64,000 nucleotides of DNA from Duodenibacillus sp964509205 (GCA_964509205.1 CAZDVW010000003.1:21364-85363), one strand, 5' to 3'; positions 8,862 to 17,751 are shown, counted from the stretch's first letter. Notes: generated by a model from the letters alone, not told the origin. Numbers and translations: made by a program.

Positions 8862-9482
8862 ATGCGTTACGTCATCGGACTAACTGGCGGAGCCGCCAGT
8901 GGCAAATCGGAAGCAAGTACCGTCTTTAAATCGCTCGGCATCTCCGTAGCGGACGCAGATGTTATTGCCCGCCAGTTAACAAACCGAGGCGGCAAAGCCG
9001 TATCTGCCATTGCTTCTGCTTTCGGAGGCGACTATATCCGAGACGGAGCGATGGACAGAGTTCGCATGCGCGAACATGTTTTTCGCAATCCCTCTGAACG
9101 GAAAAAATTGGAAGCGATTCTGCACCCGATGATCACAAAGGAATTGCAGGAAACCATTGAAAAAGCGACCTCACCTTACGTCATTCTTGATGCAGCGCTC
9201 CTAGTTGAAAAAGCTTCCTGGCGGTCGTTTGTCAACCGTATTCTTTTGATTGACGTGCCGGCATCTGTTCAACTGGAACGTTTGAAGAAAAACCGAAATC
9301 TATCCGAAGAAATAGCCCAAGGGATACTCCTTGCGCAGGCCTCCCGTCAGGAACGGCTTCAATACGCCGATGACGTGATTGAAAACACAGGAACCCTGGA
9401 CGATCTTCGAAAAAAAGTGACCGCTCTGCATGAGAAATTTCTTCTGCTATCAGCCGCTTCGCCGTTGCCTTCAGGAAACTAG
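8862..9482 (+). CDS. coaE: Dephospho-CoA kinase
   Basis: A 206-residue P-loop kinase that phosphorylates the 3'-hydroxyl of dephospho-CoA, the last step of CoA synthesis. The Walker A loop is at residues 9-16 (GGAASGKS), and the DAD motif after it (near residue 31) is typical of CoaE. The length fits the family. Order coaE-yacG is conserved in Proteobacteria, but zapD, which often lies between them, is absent here: the 156-bp gap 9483-9638 shows no good ORF. Confidence 0.95.
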   Translation: MRYVIGLTGGAASGKSEASTVFKSLGISVADADVIARQLTNRGGKAVSAIASAFGGDYIRDGAMDRVRMREHVFRNPSERKKLEAILHPMITKELQETIEKATSPYVILDAALLVEKASWRSFVNRILLIDVPASVQLERLKKNRNLSEEIAQGILLAQASRQERLQYADDVIENTGTLDDLRKKVTALHEKFLLLSAASPLPSGN

Positions 9483-9638
9483 GATGTCTTTTGTCTTTTG
9501 CAAAAACAAACTCACGCCCTCACGTGGCAAGACGACTCAGCAGAGCTCTGTTGCAATGCAATCTGCATCGTTCCTATTTTGATCAAATTCGCTCTAACAT
9601 TGCGCATCCGATCATCGTCACCAAGAAGGAACCCATCC

Positions 9639-9857
9639 ATGCTTGTAAAATGCCCGACCTGCAAACGACTGCACGAATACGATACAAAAAGCCCGTGGCG
9701 TCCCTTCTGTTCAGAGCGTTGCAAAATCATCGACCTCGGCGCTTGGGCAAGCGGTGCCTACAAGATTGAAGGCGAACCTGGAACAGCAGACCCCGAACTT
9801 CTCGCAGAAGAAGCCAGAAAGCAATTATCGGAAAAAGGGAACAACTCGTCGCGCTAA
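9639..9857 (+). CDS. yacG: DNA gyrase inhibitor / zinc-binding protein YacG
   Basis: A 72-residue protein with a four-Cys zinc site: C-x2-C at the start (KCPTCK) and C-x3-C (FCSERC), followed by the conserved IDLGAWA stretch. YacG binds GyrB and blocks DNA binding by gyrase. I chose the ATG at 9639 because the protein then starts with the family-typical MLVKCP and has an AAGGA site 8 bases upstream. A longer reading from 9498 adds 47 unconserved residues. The last four bases overlap the convergent Nudix gene. Confidence 0.93.
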   Translation: MLVKCPTCKRLHEYDTKSPWRPFCSERCKIIDLGAWASGAYKIEGEPGTADPELLAEEARKQLSEKGNNSSR

Positions 9858-10513
9858 GTTGTGACGACAACAACGCCGTGCGCTCCGCACTCTCGAGCGG
9901 CTTCAAGGTCTGAAGGCTTCCCGAAAACATAAAACGGCAATTCATTGCGCTGATCGCAGAAAGCACGTTCAAACCCTTGACAGACGACTGCGTACAAAAA
10001 ACCTGCCTCTGCCGCTCGTTTCATTTGTAAAGCATCTTGAACAAAAACACCGCGCGTTGCATCCAGACCGGTAAAAGCCTGGAGCTCATCAGGGGCATGC
10101 GTCAGAACAATGTCTGGCAGAAAAATACGTTCAGAAACAAGCGCATCCATGGGCAAAAGTTGCAATCCGCCAAGGGAACTGACGCCATCGAACCAAGCAA
10201 ATTTCTGATGTTCCAAACTGCGGGGTTCCCCCTGCCAATCGAAGCAACGACGAAAATGAAGCCGCACATAGGCATGAGGATAATCGTGTTCGAGAACGAA
10301 CCAGGGGTACGACTTCCCGATCTGAATGCCCAATTCTTCGTTCAACTCTCGGAAAAGCGCATCATGCACGCTCTCACCGATTTCCAGCTTTCCTCCCGGG
10401 AACTCCCAAAACCCGGCACACGGTTTTCCCTCCGGACGAGATCCTAAAAGAAATTGATGCGTCTTAGAGTTAATCAACACTCCGCAGGCAACTTCCGTCA
10501 CTTTGCGCTTCAT
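9854..10513 (-). CDS. Nudix hydrolase (MutT-like) with a truncated ThiE/TenI-like C-terminal region
   Basis: A 219-residue protein. Residues 5-130 form a MutT-type Nudix domain with the full box from G41 to I63 (G-x5-E-x7-REL-x-EE-x-GI), predicted to hydrolyse oxidised dGTP or related nucleotides. The last 90 residues resemble the second half of a ThiE/TenI thiamine-phosphate-synthase-like barrel (QMKRAAEAGFLYAVV and SDLEAARECGAHGVVVV). Full-length MutT-ThiE fusions of about 310 residues occur in Proteobacteria, so this one seems to have lost part of the barrel. It overlaps the upstream gene by 4 bp. Confidence 0.88.
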   Translation of the reverse strand: MKRKVTEVACGVLINSKTHQFLLGSRPEGKPCAGFWEFPGGKLEIGESVHDALFRELNEELGIQIGKSYPWFVLEHDYPHAYVRLHFRRCFDWQGEPRSLEHQKFAWFDGVSSLGGLQLLPMDALVSERIFLPDIVLTHAPDELQAFTGLDATRGVFVQDALQMKRAAEAGFLYAVVCQGFERAFCDQRNELPFYVFGKPSDLEAARECGAHGVVVVTT

Positions 10514-10950
10514 GCCTTTTCTTCCTGAAACAGACGGCGAGCCAATGCGATCATTGTTGCCGCAAATGCCTCAAAACGCTCATCGGAAATCTCCGCTACC
10601 GGTTTCATCTTTGCTTTTGCATTCGCAAAAAGAAAAACCGCATGTCCCAGTTCATGCGAGATGCGGCGACCGATTTCTCGCAACACAGCATTGGAAAGCA
10701 CGGCATTGGTCAGCAAGAAAACACAAGGCGGCTGATCCGAACCATTTTGAACGAGACAGGCACCCGCAGAAACCTCTGCAAATTCGATGAATGAATGCGT
10801 TGCGAGACGTTTCTTCACCGTTTCAGGGGCAATCGAAAACGACGCTCGCACATCAACAGCAACGCGACCGGAATCCTTGACGAATGAGGCACAAGCTCCC
10901 GCTTCAAAAGCTTCCTGGGAAAAAACAATTTTTTCTTCTTTCTCTTCCAT
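10510..10950 (-). CDS. Uncharacterised small protein with an HEXXH motif
   Basis: A 146-residue protein I do not recognise. It starts 78 bp past the secA stop on the same strand and overlaps the Nudix start by 4 bp, so it sits in a secA-Nudix transcription unit. Residues 85-110 predict a helix containing H99-E100-L-G-H103, a zinc-metallopeptidase-like HEXXH motif. Residues 124-135 (ERFEAFAATMIA) recall the EA..FA segment that follows this motif in ImmA/IrrE peptidases, but the spacing of the acidic residue is off by one. No signal peptide is seen. The function is unknown and the motif could be chance. Confidence 0.7.
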   Translation of the reverse strand: MEEKEEKIVFSQEAFEAGACASFVKDSGRVAVDVRASFSIAPETVKKRLATHSFIEFAEVSAGACLVQNGSDQPPCVFLLTNAVLSNAVLREIGRRISHELGHAVFLFANAKAKMKPVAEISDERFEAFAATMIALARRLFQEEKA

Positions 10951-11028
10951 ACTTAGAAAAACGACGCCTCCCCGAGAAAACCCGGAAAAAGCGCCGTTTC
11001 AACTCCATTCGATCAAGCTGCAAAAGGC

Positions 11029-13680
11029 CTAGGCAAGTCTTCCGTGACAATCCTTGTACTTCTTTCCGGATCCGCACGGGCACGGTTCATTGCGTCCGAC
11101 ATTGGAGAAATCAATTCCGGCTGCTTCAGCTTCGCGTTTTTGCGCGGCAATCGTCTCAGCCGAATCGGATTCCACCTGAATTTGAACGCGCATCAAAATA
11201 CGAGAAACGGATTCAGCCACGTTGTCCAGAAGCGTCTCAAACATAGCGAACGCTTCGCGCTTGTACTCCTGTTTCGGTTGCTTGGCCGCATAACTTCTCA
11301 AGAAAACGCTCATGCGCAAAGCATCAAGCGCTTGAATATGCTGACGCCACATGGAGTCAATCATCTGCAGAAGAACATTCTTGCTAAAGCTCGTCCAGGA
11401 CTCATGTCCGACGATCTCTTCTTTCTCTCGAACGATCCGATCCGTTTCCTCAATCAGCTTATTGAGAAGATCCTCATCGGTTGTCTGATTGCTCTCTTCG
11501 AGCATCTTCTGCATCGGGATATCAATTCCCCACTGCTCTTTGAGAATCTTCGTCAAACCCTCCAGATCCCATTGCTCCTCGACAGTCTCGGCCGGGACAT
11601 AGGCTCTGAAGAGCTTCGTAAAGTACCCCTGACGCAGTTCCTTCATTCCCTCGGCAACGTCCTTATTTTCAAGAATCTCGTTGCGCAAACGGTAAATTTC
11701 ACGACGTTGATCGTTCTGAACATCGTCAAATTCGAGCAACTGCTTACGAATATCGTAGTTGTGACCTTCAACCTTTCGTTGAGCAGATTCAATCATTCGG
11801 CTCAACATCTTCGACTCGATCGCCACATCTTTCTCAAGTTTCAAGCGGTCTGCGATTGCGCGCATCCTGTCTCCGCCGAAAATTCTCAAGAGCTGATCTT
11901 CCATGGAAAGGTAAAAAACGGAACTTCCCGGATCACCCTGACGTCCGGAACGACCACGCAACTGATTATCGATACGACGCGACTCGTGGCGTTCGCTGCC
12001 GATGATGCGAAGACCGCCGGCGGAAACGACTTCATCATGCAATTTCTGCCATTCTGCCTTTAATGCATCTGAGCGTCTCTTCTTTTCTTCGTCTGACAAT
12101 TCATTGTCAAAATTGATTTCATCCAAACGCTTATTGATGCCGCCGCCCAAAACAATATCCGTGCCTCGACCTGCCATGTTTGTCGCAATCGTAACGACTC
12201 CCGGACGTCCGGCCTCAAGAATGACCTGAGCCTCTCGCTCGTGTTGTTTGGCGTTCAGCACATTGTGCTCAATGCCGAGTTTGTCAAGCATCTTCGAGAG
12301 ACGCTCGGAGTTTTCGATGGACGTTGTTCCAACCAAAACCGGCTGATGGCGCGCATGACATGCCTCGATATCCCGAATAATCGCACGATATTTCTCGTCT
12401 TCCGTTCTGAAAACCTTGTCCTGCTCATCAACGCGGATCATGGCTCTGTGCGTCGGAATAACGACCGTTTCAAGTCCATAAATATCTTGAAACTCATAGG
12501 CTTCCGTATCAGCCGTTCCCGTCATGCCGGCCAATTTCTTATACATACGGAAGTAGTTTTGGAATGTTATCGAAGCAAGTGTCTGGTTTTCCTGCTTAAT
12601 TTGAACGCCCTCTTTGGCCTCAATCGCTTGATGCAGACCTTCTGACCAGCGCCGTCCCGGCATAAGGCGTCCGGTGAACTCGTCAACAATAACGATTTCA
12701 CCGTTCTGAACAACGTAGTGCTGATCACGGTGAAAGAGCGTGTGTGCTCGGAGAGCCGCATTGAGGTGGCTCATAATCACAATGTTCTTGGCCGAGTAAA
12801 GACTTGAATCGTTCTGGATAAGGCCTCGTTCGACAAGAATTTTCTCCACGTGCTCGTGACCAGCATCCGACAAATACACCTGATGCTGTTTTTCATCAAC
12901 CCAGTAATCGCCCTGGCCTTTTTCTTCCGTCTGTCTGGTCAGCAAAGCTGGAATGTCATTGACCTGGCGATAAAGATCCGTGTTGTCTTCGGCTGCACCG
13001 GAAATAATAAGCGGCGTTCTGGCCTCATCAATCAAGATGGAGTCGACTTCGTCGACGATGGCGTAAAAAAGCCCGCGCTGACGTCGATGGGAAACGTCGT
13101 ATTCCATGTTGTCGCGAAGATAGTCGAATCCGAACTCATTGTTCGTTCCATAGGTAACGTCCGCTGCGTAAGCCTGGCGCTTTTTTTCCGTGTCTTGCTC
13201 CGTCGAAAGAATCGTCCCGACGGTCAGCCCTAAAAAGTTGTAAACGTGTCCCATCCAGGCCGCATCACGCGAGGCAAGATAATCGTTAACCGTCACGACG
13301 TGCACACCCTTGCCGGCGATGGCATTAAGGTAAACAGCCATCACAGCCGTCAAGGTTTTTCCTTCGCCCGTTCGCATCTCAGCGATCTTGTTATCGTTGA
13401 GCACCATCGCGCCAATTAACTGCACATCGTACGGACGCTGTCCAAGAACGCGCAGGCTTGCCTCTCGGGCAACCGCAAAAGCTTCCGGCAAAAGTTGCTC
13501 GAGCGTTTCGCCCTTCGCATAACGGGAGCGGAACTCCTCAGTCTTTTTTGCTAAATCGGCATCGGAGAGTTTTTGTACTTCCGGTTCCAGTTTATTGATG
13601 AGCGCAACTTTGCGACGATATTGTTTGACCAAACGGTCGTTGCGGCTACCAAAAATTTTCGTCAGAAAAGAATCAAACAT
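11029..13680 (-). CDS. secA: Preprotein translocase ATPase SecA
   Basis: An 883-residue motor ATPase that pushes unfolded preproteins through SecYEG. It shows Walker A (MRTGEGKT), the DEAD-like VDEVDSILIDEARTP, the TSIENSE and GRGTDIVLGGG helicase segments, and a C-terminal zinc-binding tail PCPCGSGKKYKDCHG that contacts SecB and lipids. I chose the ATG at 13680 (MFDSFLTKIFG), which matches the family start; a longer reading from 13731 adds 17 unconserved residues. It lies beside lpxC-dciA, as in other Burkholderiales. Confidence 0.97.
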   Translation of the reverse strand: MFDSFLTKIFGSRNDRLVKQYRRKVALINKLEPEVQKLSDADLAKKTEEFRSRYAKGETLEQLLPEAFAVAREASLRVLGQRPYDVQLIGAMVLNDNKIAEMRTGEGKTLTAVMAVYLNAIAGKGVHVVTVNDYLASRDAAWMGHVYNFLGLTVGTILSTEQDTEKKRQAYAADVTYGTNNEFGFDYLRDNMEYDVSHRRQRGLFYAIVDEVDSILIDEARTPLIISGAAEDNTDLYRQVNDIPALLTRQTEEKGQGDYWVDEKQHQVYLSDAGHEHVEKILVERGLIQNDSSLYSAKNIVIMSHLNAALRAHTLFHRDQHYVVQNGEIVIVDEFTGRLMPGRRWSEGLHQAIEAKEGVQIKQENQTLASITFQNYFRMYKKLAGMTGTADTEAYEFQDIYGLETVVIPTHRAMIRVDEQDKVFRTEDEKYRAIIRDIEACHARHQPVLVGTTSIENSERLSKMLDKLGIEHNVLNAKQHEREAQVILEAGRPGVVTIATNMAGRGTDIVLGGGINKRLDEINFDNELSDEEKKRRSDALKAEWQKLHDEVVSAGGLRIIGSERHESRRIDNQLRGRSGRQGDPGSSVFYLSMEDQLLRIFGGDRMRAIADRLKLEKDVAIESKMLSRMIESAQRKVEGHNYDIRKQLLEFDDVQNDQRREIYRLRNEILENKDVAEGMKELRQGYFTKLFRAYVPAETVEEQWDLEGLTKILKEQWGIDIPMQKMLEESNQTTDEDLLNKLIEETDRIVREKEEIVGHESWTSFSKNVLLQMIDSMWRQHIQALDALRMSVFLRSYAAKQPKQEYKREAFAMFETLLDNVAESVSRILMRVQIQVESDSAETIAAQKREAEAAGIDFSNVGRNEPCPCGSGKKYKDCHGRLA

Positions 13681-13787
13681 AAAACCGTCCAACCCCAAGA
13701 AATCGATTCCAAAACAGCATAAAAACGGCACAACTGTGCGTTTTCCGATGCGCCCGATGTAAGTCGGACATTATCGCACAAGGACAC

Positions 13788-14330
13788 ATGAGATGCTTAT
13801 CGAAAAAACCCGTTAAACTGCAACTTGGCAGTTTTTTTCGTACGACGATGGTTAAACATATGCGACATACCCCAATACGGCGCCTTTCCGATCTAACCAT
13901 TGAAGATATAGGAGAAAATGTTGGGCTAGAGAGAGCCCTCATGGATTCAAGACGCGTCATGAACGTTCTCTGCCCGATACTTCGCCCCTTAAAAACAGGC
14001 ATTGATTGGGCCGATTTAGCCAACTTGCGCGCTTCTGACAAAAAAATTGTTTTATTTGTCAGAAACTCGTTACAAAAAACAAAACTGCGCCAACTCCTTC
14101 CGCGAATTGAAGCAGCCGTTCAAAATGCAGGCATTACGAAGCCTGTGGAAATTTGCGTCCGCCCAATCATGAAAACGCCGGCTCGCACCGTCGTTCACTC
14201 AAACTCCTTGCCGCGCACCGGCTCGGTCGCTGCGGCTAACTGCATCGAGAGCAAAGCGGCTTCTATCAGCGACACTGCCTTACGGGAAGTTGTTTTGAAA
14301 CTGGCAAACACTTTGCGACAAAAAGGCTGA
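13788..14330 (+). CDS. dciA: DciA/DUF721 family protein (putative helicase loader)
   Basis: A protein of up to 180 residues with the DUF721 core at about residues 80-125 (LRASDKKIVLFVRN then SLQKTKLRQLLPRIEAAVQ). DciA proteins bind the replicative helicase DnaB and help load it in bacteria lacking DnaC. Position between lpxC and secA, on the opposite strand, agrees with other Burkholderiales and supports the call. The start is uncertain: the first ATG has AAGGA only 3 bases upstream, and ATGs at 13848 and 13860 are alternatives that give a more usual length. Confidence 0.78.
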   Translation: MRCLSKKPVKLQLGSFFRTTMVKHMRHTPIRRLSDLTIEDIGENVGLERALMDSRRVMNVLCPILRPLKTGIDWADLANLRASDKKIVLFVRNSLQKTKLRQLLPRIEAAVQNAGITKPVEICVRPIMKTPARTVVHSNSLPRTGSVAAANCIESKAASISDTALREVVLKLANTLRQKG

Positions 14331-14357
14331 TTTTCTGCTCAAAAAATCAGCCCTTTT
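14325..14357. terminator. Bidirectional terminator between dciA and lpxC
   Basis: A 10-bp inverted repeat (14325-14334 with 14343-14352, GGCTGATTTT and complement) overlaps the dciA stop and is followed by CTTTT. It lies between two convergent genes. Confidence 0.65.
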
Positions 14358-14383
14358 GAGATTTCTCTGCTGACGACCCTCTG

Positions 14384-15238
14384 TCAGGAAAGCGTCCAAG
14401 CCTCTGTCTGAGAGAGCAATTTCCTTAGCAACAAATTATTAAGACCATGCCCGGACTTGTAGGCACTGTACCGAGCCTTCAGAGGTTTACCCAGAACATA
14501 CAGATCTCCGATGGAATCGAGCATTTTGTGCTTGACAAATTCATCCGAAGCCCGCAGTCCTTCCGGATTGACAATGTGATCCCCGTCAACAACAACGGCA
14601 TTGTCCAATGACCCGCCGAGGGCAAGTCCGACAGCGTGCATCTTTTCGACGTCAGAAGCAAAGCAGAAAGTCCGTGCATAGGCAACCGTTTCCGCATAAT
14701 CATCATGCTCCAAATCCACCTCAGCCGTCTGCACAGTTTGGTCAATCACCGGATTGTTAAAGGCAATCGAAAACTGCACAGAAAAGCCATCAAACGGTTC
14801 CAGTTTCGCCCACTTGTCTCCGTCTCGAACTTCGATGGATTTTGTGAGGCGCACGAATCGCCTCTCTGCCTCTTGTTCCTCAATGCCTGCTTTTCGAATT
14901 AAATCGACATAGTTTAAGGCGGAGCCATCCAAAATCGGCGTTTCCGGAGCATTCACTTCAATAAGAGCATTGTCGATTCGCATGCCGCACAAGGCGCTCA
15001 TGAGATGCTCAACCGTTGAAACAAAAATCTGTCCTTCAAAAAGAGCCGTTGCCAAACGCGTATCGTTGACACGCGTCGCCTCTGCCGGAATAACGACAGT
15101 CGGTGAAACATCGGTTCGGCAAAAGCGAATCCCGAACCCCGGAGGGGCAGGCAAAAGCCGGAGCCGAATCTGCTTTCCTGAATGCAGTCCGATTCCCTCA
15201 ATCTCAGCAGGAGAGCGAAATGTACGTTGTTTCGGCAT
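14384..15238 (-). CDS. lpxC: UDP-3-O-acyl-N-acetylglucosamine deacetylase
   Basis: A 284-residue zinc enzyme that catalyses the first committed step of lipid A synthesis. The family motifs are present: the zinc His in STVEHLMSAL, the H-x3-D pair in FVKHKMLDSIGDLY and the catalytic His in KSGHGLNN. It is slightly shorter than the usual 300-305 residues because of a short C-terminus. It follows ftsZ by 15 bp, the conserved ftsZ-lpxC arrangement, so it is probably co-transcribed with ftsZ. Confidence 0.96.
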   Translation of the reverse strand: MPKQRTFRSPAEIEGIGLHSGKQIRLRLLPAPPGFGIRFCRTDVSPTVVIPAEATRVNDTRLATALFEGQIFVSTVEHLMSALCGMRIDNALIEVNAPETPILDGSALNYVDLIRKAGIEEQEAERRFVRLTKSIEVRDGDKWAKLEPFDGFSVQFSIAFNNPVIDQTVQTAEVDLEHDDYAETVAYARTFCFASDVEKMHAVGLALGGSLDNAVVVDGDHIVNPEGLRASDEFVKHKMLDSIGDLYVLGKPLKARYSAYKSGHGLNNLLLRKLLSQTEAWTLS

Positions 15239-15253
15239 TTCTAAAACCTGAAA

Positions 15254-16522
15254 TTACTTTTTATTATTGTTGTTGCGCAGAAATGTCGGTACTTCAAAGT
15301 TTCCTTCCGTAAACGAATGAGGATTCTTCCAAATCGGAGTTGTCGTTGGCTGCGTTGACTTAATCATCGTGTCAAGCGAGGGCACCGACGGCGGAGCAAC
15401 AGGCGCCTTCACAACATCTCGAGGTGCCGTTTTTTCAAACGAGGGAGAAACTTCATGCAAGGGCGCATTGTCCGTTGCTTTTCTCTCCAAAACCCGCTCT
15501 GCCGCGTTCTCTCCTTGATTCGTGATGTATTCCTTACCGATCTGCACATCAGGCTTTGCCTGTGGCTCATCGAGTCCCGTCGCCACAACAGTAACGCGAA
15601 GTTCGTCGCCCATATCGTTGTCAAAGGCGGTTCCCATCACTTGGATCGCGTCTTTTTTCACAAAGTTTTTCATGATCGACATCACTTCACGAACTTCGCT
15701 TTGCCTCATCGTGGCTGCCGAAGCCGTGACGTATACGAGAAGTCCCCGCGCTCCTTGAAGATTAGCCCCCTCAAGCAACGGGCAAGAAATCGCGCGCTCG
15801 GCCGCTTCCGAAGCACGATTACCGCCGGAAGCAACGGCTGTTCCCATCATGGCCGTTCCGTGTGCACTCATCACCGTCTTTAAGTCCTCAAAGTCCACAT
15901 TGATGAGTCCGGGCGTGTGAATAATTTCCGCAATTCCATTACAAGCCTTGTACAGCACGTCATCTGCTGCTGCAAAGCAATCAATCATCGTCGCATCTTC
16001 GCCGACTTCTTCTTCGAGCTTATCGTTGAGAATCACGATCAGACTGTCAACCTTATCCTTGAGATTCTCAATACCGGCCTGCGCCTGACGCATACGACGC
16101 ATCCCCTCAAAACCGAAAGGCTTTGTGACAACCGCAACCGTCAAAATCCCCAGCTGCTTGGCAATCTCAGCAATGACGGGAGCAGCCCCGGTTCCTGTAC
16201 CACCGCCCATGCCGGCCGTGATAAAGAGCAAATTTGTTCCTTCCAAGGCTTCACGAATCTTGTCGCTCGCCTCTTGAGCGGCCATAGCGCCGACCTCAGG
16301 ACGAGCTCCTGCGCCAAGACCAGTCTTACCGAGCGGGATGATCACGTCTGCACGCGAGCGATTTAAAGCCTGCTGATCTGTGTTCGCCGCAATAAACGTA
16401 ATGCCCTGCGCTTCATTTTCAATCATATGTTCGACAGCATTTCCGCCGCCGCCACCTACACCGATAACCTTGATAACGGCATCAAACATTCCAGGCTGAT
16501 CATTAACCATCTGCAAAGACAT
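15254..16522 (-). CDS. ftsZ: Cell division GTPase FtsZ
   Basis: A 422-residue tubulin homologue that polymerises into the Z ring. The GTP-binding signature GGGTGTG lies near residue 110 and the N-terminal Gly-rich loop GVGGGGGNAV is clear. The tail after residue 320 is a variable linker ending in EVPTFLRNNNNKK, a variant of the conserved C-terminal peptide that binds FtsA and ZipA. The ATG at 16522 has AAGGA upstream; a GTG one codon earlier is less likely. It is not adjacent to ftsA: ung and three tRNA genes intervene. Confidence 0.97.
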   Translation of the reverse strand: MSLQMVNDQPGMFDAVIKVIGVGGGGGNAVEHMIENEAQGITFIAANTDQQALNRSRADVIIPLGKTGLGAGARPEVGAMAAQEASDKIREALEGTNLLFITAGMGGGTGTGAAPVIAEIAKQLGILTVAVVTKPFGFEGMRRMRQAQAGIENLKDKVDSLIVILNDKLEEEVGEDATMIDCFAAADDVLYKACNGIAEIIHTPGLINVDFEDLKTVMSAHGTAMMGTAVASGGNRASEAAERAISCPLLEGANLQGARGLLVYVTASAATMRQSEVREVMSIMKNFVKKDAIQVMGTAFDNDMGDELRVTVVATGLDEPQAKPDVQIGKEYITNQGENAAERVLERKATDNAPLHEVSPSFEKTAPRDVVKAPVAPPSVPSLDTMIKSTQPTTTPIWKNPHSFTEGNFEVPTFLRNNNNKK

Positions 16523-16647
16523 CACTTTTCCTTGTGTACAAAAACACCACTCACTGGGTCTTCAAATAAAGACACCCACTAGACAGCACATTATCAACTA
16601 TTTTGTTTTTCTTTTCACGAAAAAAAACGAACTGCCACTTCTTAGCG

Positions 16648-17403
16648 TCAGACTAAGAAGTCTGCCGAAGATTTCGTCCAAACAATTGGTTTTTCCCCAT
16701 GTTCAGCCAAAAAACGGTTAACTTCAATGAAATGATCGCAACCGATAAACGGAACAGGCGGTCGGAGAGCAGACAGAGGAGACGGATGATTCGCTTTTAA
16801 AATCACTGTGTCAGAGATAGAATTTTCGTAAATGAAACGCTCTTTCTCCTGCGCATGTGCTCCCCATAAAAGAAAGACTCTGGGACGAGGCGTCTGCAGA
16901 AGGGAAAAAAGGACGGCATCCGTCAGTCCCTGCCAACCAAGCCGTGAATGGCTTGCTGCCAACCCCTCTTCTACGGTCAAAACGGCGTTTAAAAGAAAAA
17001 CACCCTGCTCAACCCAGTCTGTCAAATCACCGTCTGTGCGGATCGGATCTCCTGTCTCTCGAGCAATTTCCTTAAAAATATTTTTCAGACTCGGCGGCAG
17101 TTTTGAAAGTGTTTTTGGTACAGAGAAAGCCATTCCCGTTGCTTGCCCTTTTTCGTGATAAGGATCCTGTCCGAGAATGACAACACGCACATTTTCGGGG
17201 GCTAAACACCGCAGAATGCGAAACGGATCAGGCGGGAAGACATTGACGCCGGCTCGAATCCGGCTCTCAATTTGATGCCGGACATTTACTCCGGCAGGCG
17301 AAGAAAAAAAAGTTTCCAACGACTCTTTCCAACCTCGAGGAAAACCTTCCGGCCGGAATTTAGCCAGATCAAGAGAATCTTCACTTGTTTCGTATTTTTC
17401 CAT
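16648..17403 (-). CDS. ung: Uracil-DNA glycosylase
   Basis: A 251-residue family 1 UDG that removes uracil from DNA. The catalytic motif GQDPYH and the second motif NHPSPLSA are intact, and the length is a little above the usual 220-230 because of an N-terminal extension. The ATG at 17403 has an AGGTG site 9 bases upstream. The gene is inserted between ftsA and ftsZ. A 9-bp hairpin overlaps its stop (16637-16661), with a T-run beginning about 10 bases later, so it may be partly terminated before ftsZ. Confidence 0.95.
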   Translation of the reverse strand: MEKYETSEDSLDLAKFRPEGFPRGWKESLETFFSSPAGVNVRHQIESRIRAGVNVFPPDPFRILRCLAPENVRVVILGQDPYHEKGQATGMAFSVPKTLSKLPPSLKNIFKEIARETGDPIRTDGDLTDWVEQGVFLLNAVLTVEEGLAASHSRLGWQGLTDAVLFSLLQTPRPRVFLLWGAHAQEKERFIYENSISDTVILKANHPSPLSALRPPVPFIGCDHFIEVNRFLAEHGEKPIVWTKSSADFLV

Positions 17404-17443
17404 AAACTTACACCTAGTGTGTCCTCGCACTCAAACGCAGACG

Positions 17444-17471
17444 TTGCAAGCGAAGTTACCTTTGCTATAAT
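17444..17471 (+). promoter_or_regulatory. Promoter of the tRNA-Pro/Arg/His operon
   Basis: A TTGCAA -35 box (17444-17449), a 16-base spacer and a perfect TATAAT (17466-17471) with a TG dinucleotide one base before it form a strong sigma-70 promoter. It would start transcription a few bases before the first tRNA. It lies in the divergent gap with ung. Confidence 0.85.
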
Positions 17472-17483
17472 CCGCCTCTCTTG

Positions 17484-17560
17484 CGGGGTGTAGCGCAGTC
17501 CGGTAGCGCGCCTGCTTTGGGAGCAGGATGTCGGGAGTTCGAATCTCTTCACCCCGACCA
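17484..17560 (+). tRNA. tRNA-Pro (anticodon TGG)
   Basis: A 77-base cloverleaf with acceptor CGGGGTG/CACCCCG and encoded CCA. The anticodon loop TTTGGGA reads TGG, the wobble proline tRNA. First gene of a three-tRNA operon. Confidence 0.97.
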
Positions 17561-17578
17561 AAGTAGCATTATCCTGGA

Positions 17579-17655
17579 CTGCCCGTAGCTCAGTTGGATA
17601 GAGCATCGGCCTTCTAAGCCGAGGGTCGCTGGTTCGAATCCTGCCGGGCAGGCCA
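17579..17655 (+). tRNA. tRNA-Arg (anticodon TCT)
   Basis: A 77-base cloverleaf with acceptor CTGCCCG/CGGGCAG, discriminator G and encoded CCA. The anticodon loop CTTCTAA reads TCT for AGA and AGG codons. Confidence 0.97.
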
Positions 17656-17667
17656 AAAAATTTGTAT

Positions 17668-17744
17668 GGTGGGAATAGCTCAGTTGGTAGAGTCCCGGAT
17701 TGTGATTCCGGTTGTCGTGGGTTCGAGCCCCATTTCCCACCCCA
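17668..17744 (+). tRNA. tRNA-His (anticodon GTG)
   Basis: A 77-base gene including the extra 5' G at position -1, opposite discriminator C, that identifies tRNA-His. The anticodon loop is TTGTGAT and CCA is encoded. Confidence 0.97.
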
Positions 17745-17751
17745 TACTCAA

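Noticed and set aside
9498..9638. N-terminal extension of YacG
   Set aside because: The 47 extra residues are not protein-like and the internal ATG has a good AAGGA site and the family-typical start.
11044..12063. 339-codon open frame opposite secA
   Set aside because: It lies wholly antisense to a clear SecA, has no recognisable domain or ribosome binding site, and similar antisense frames occur across many genes of this window because of codon usage.
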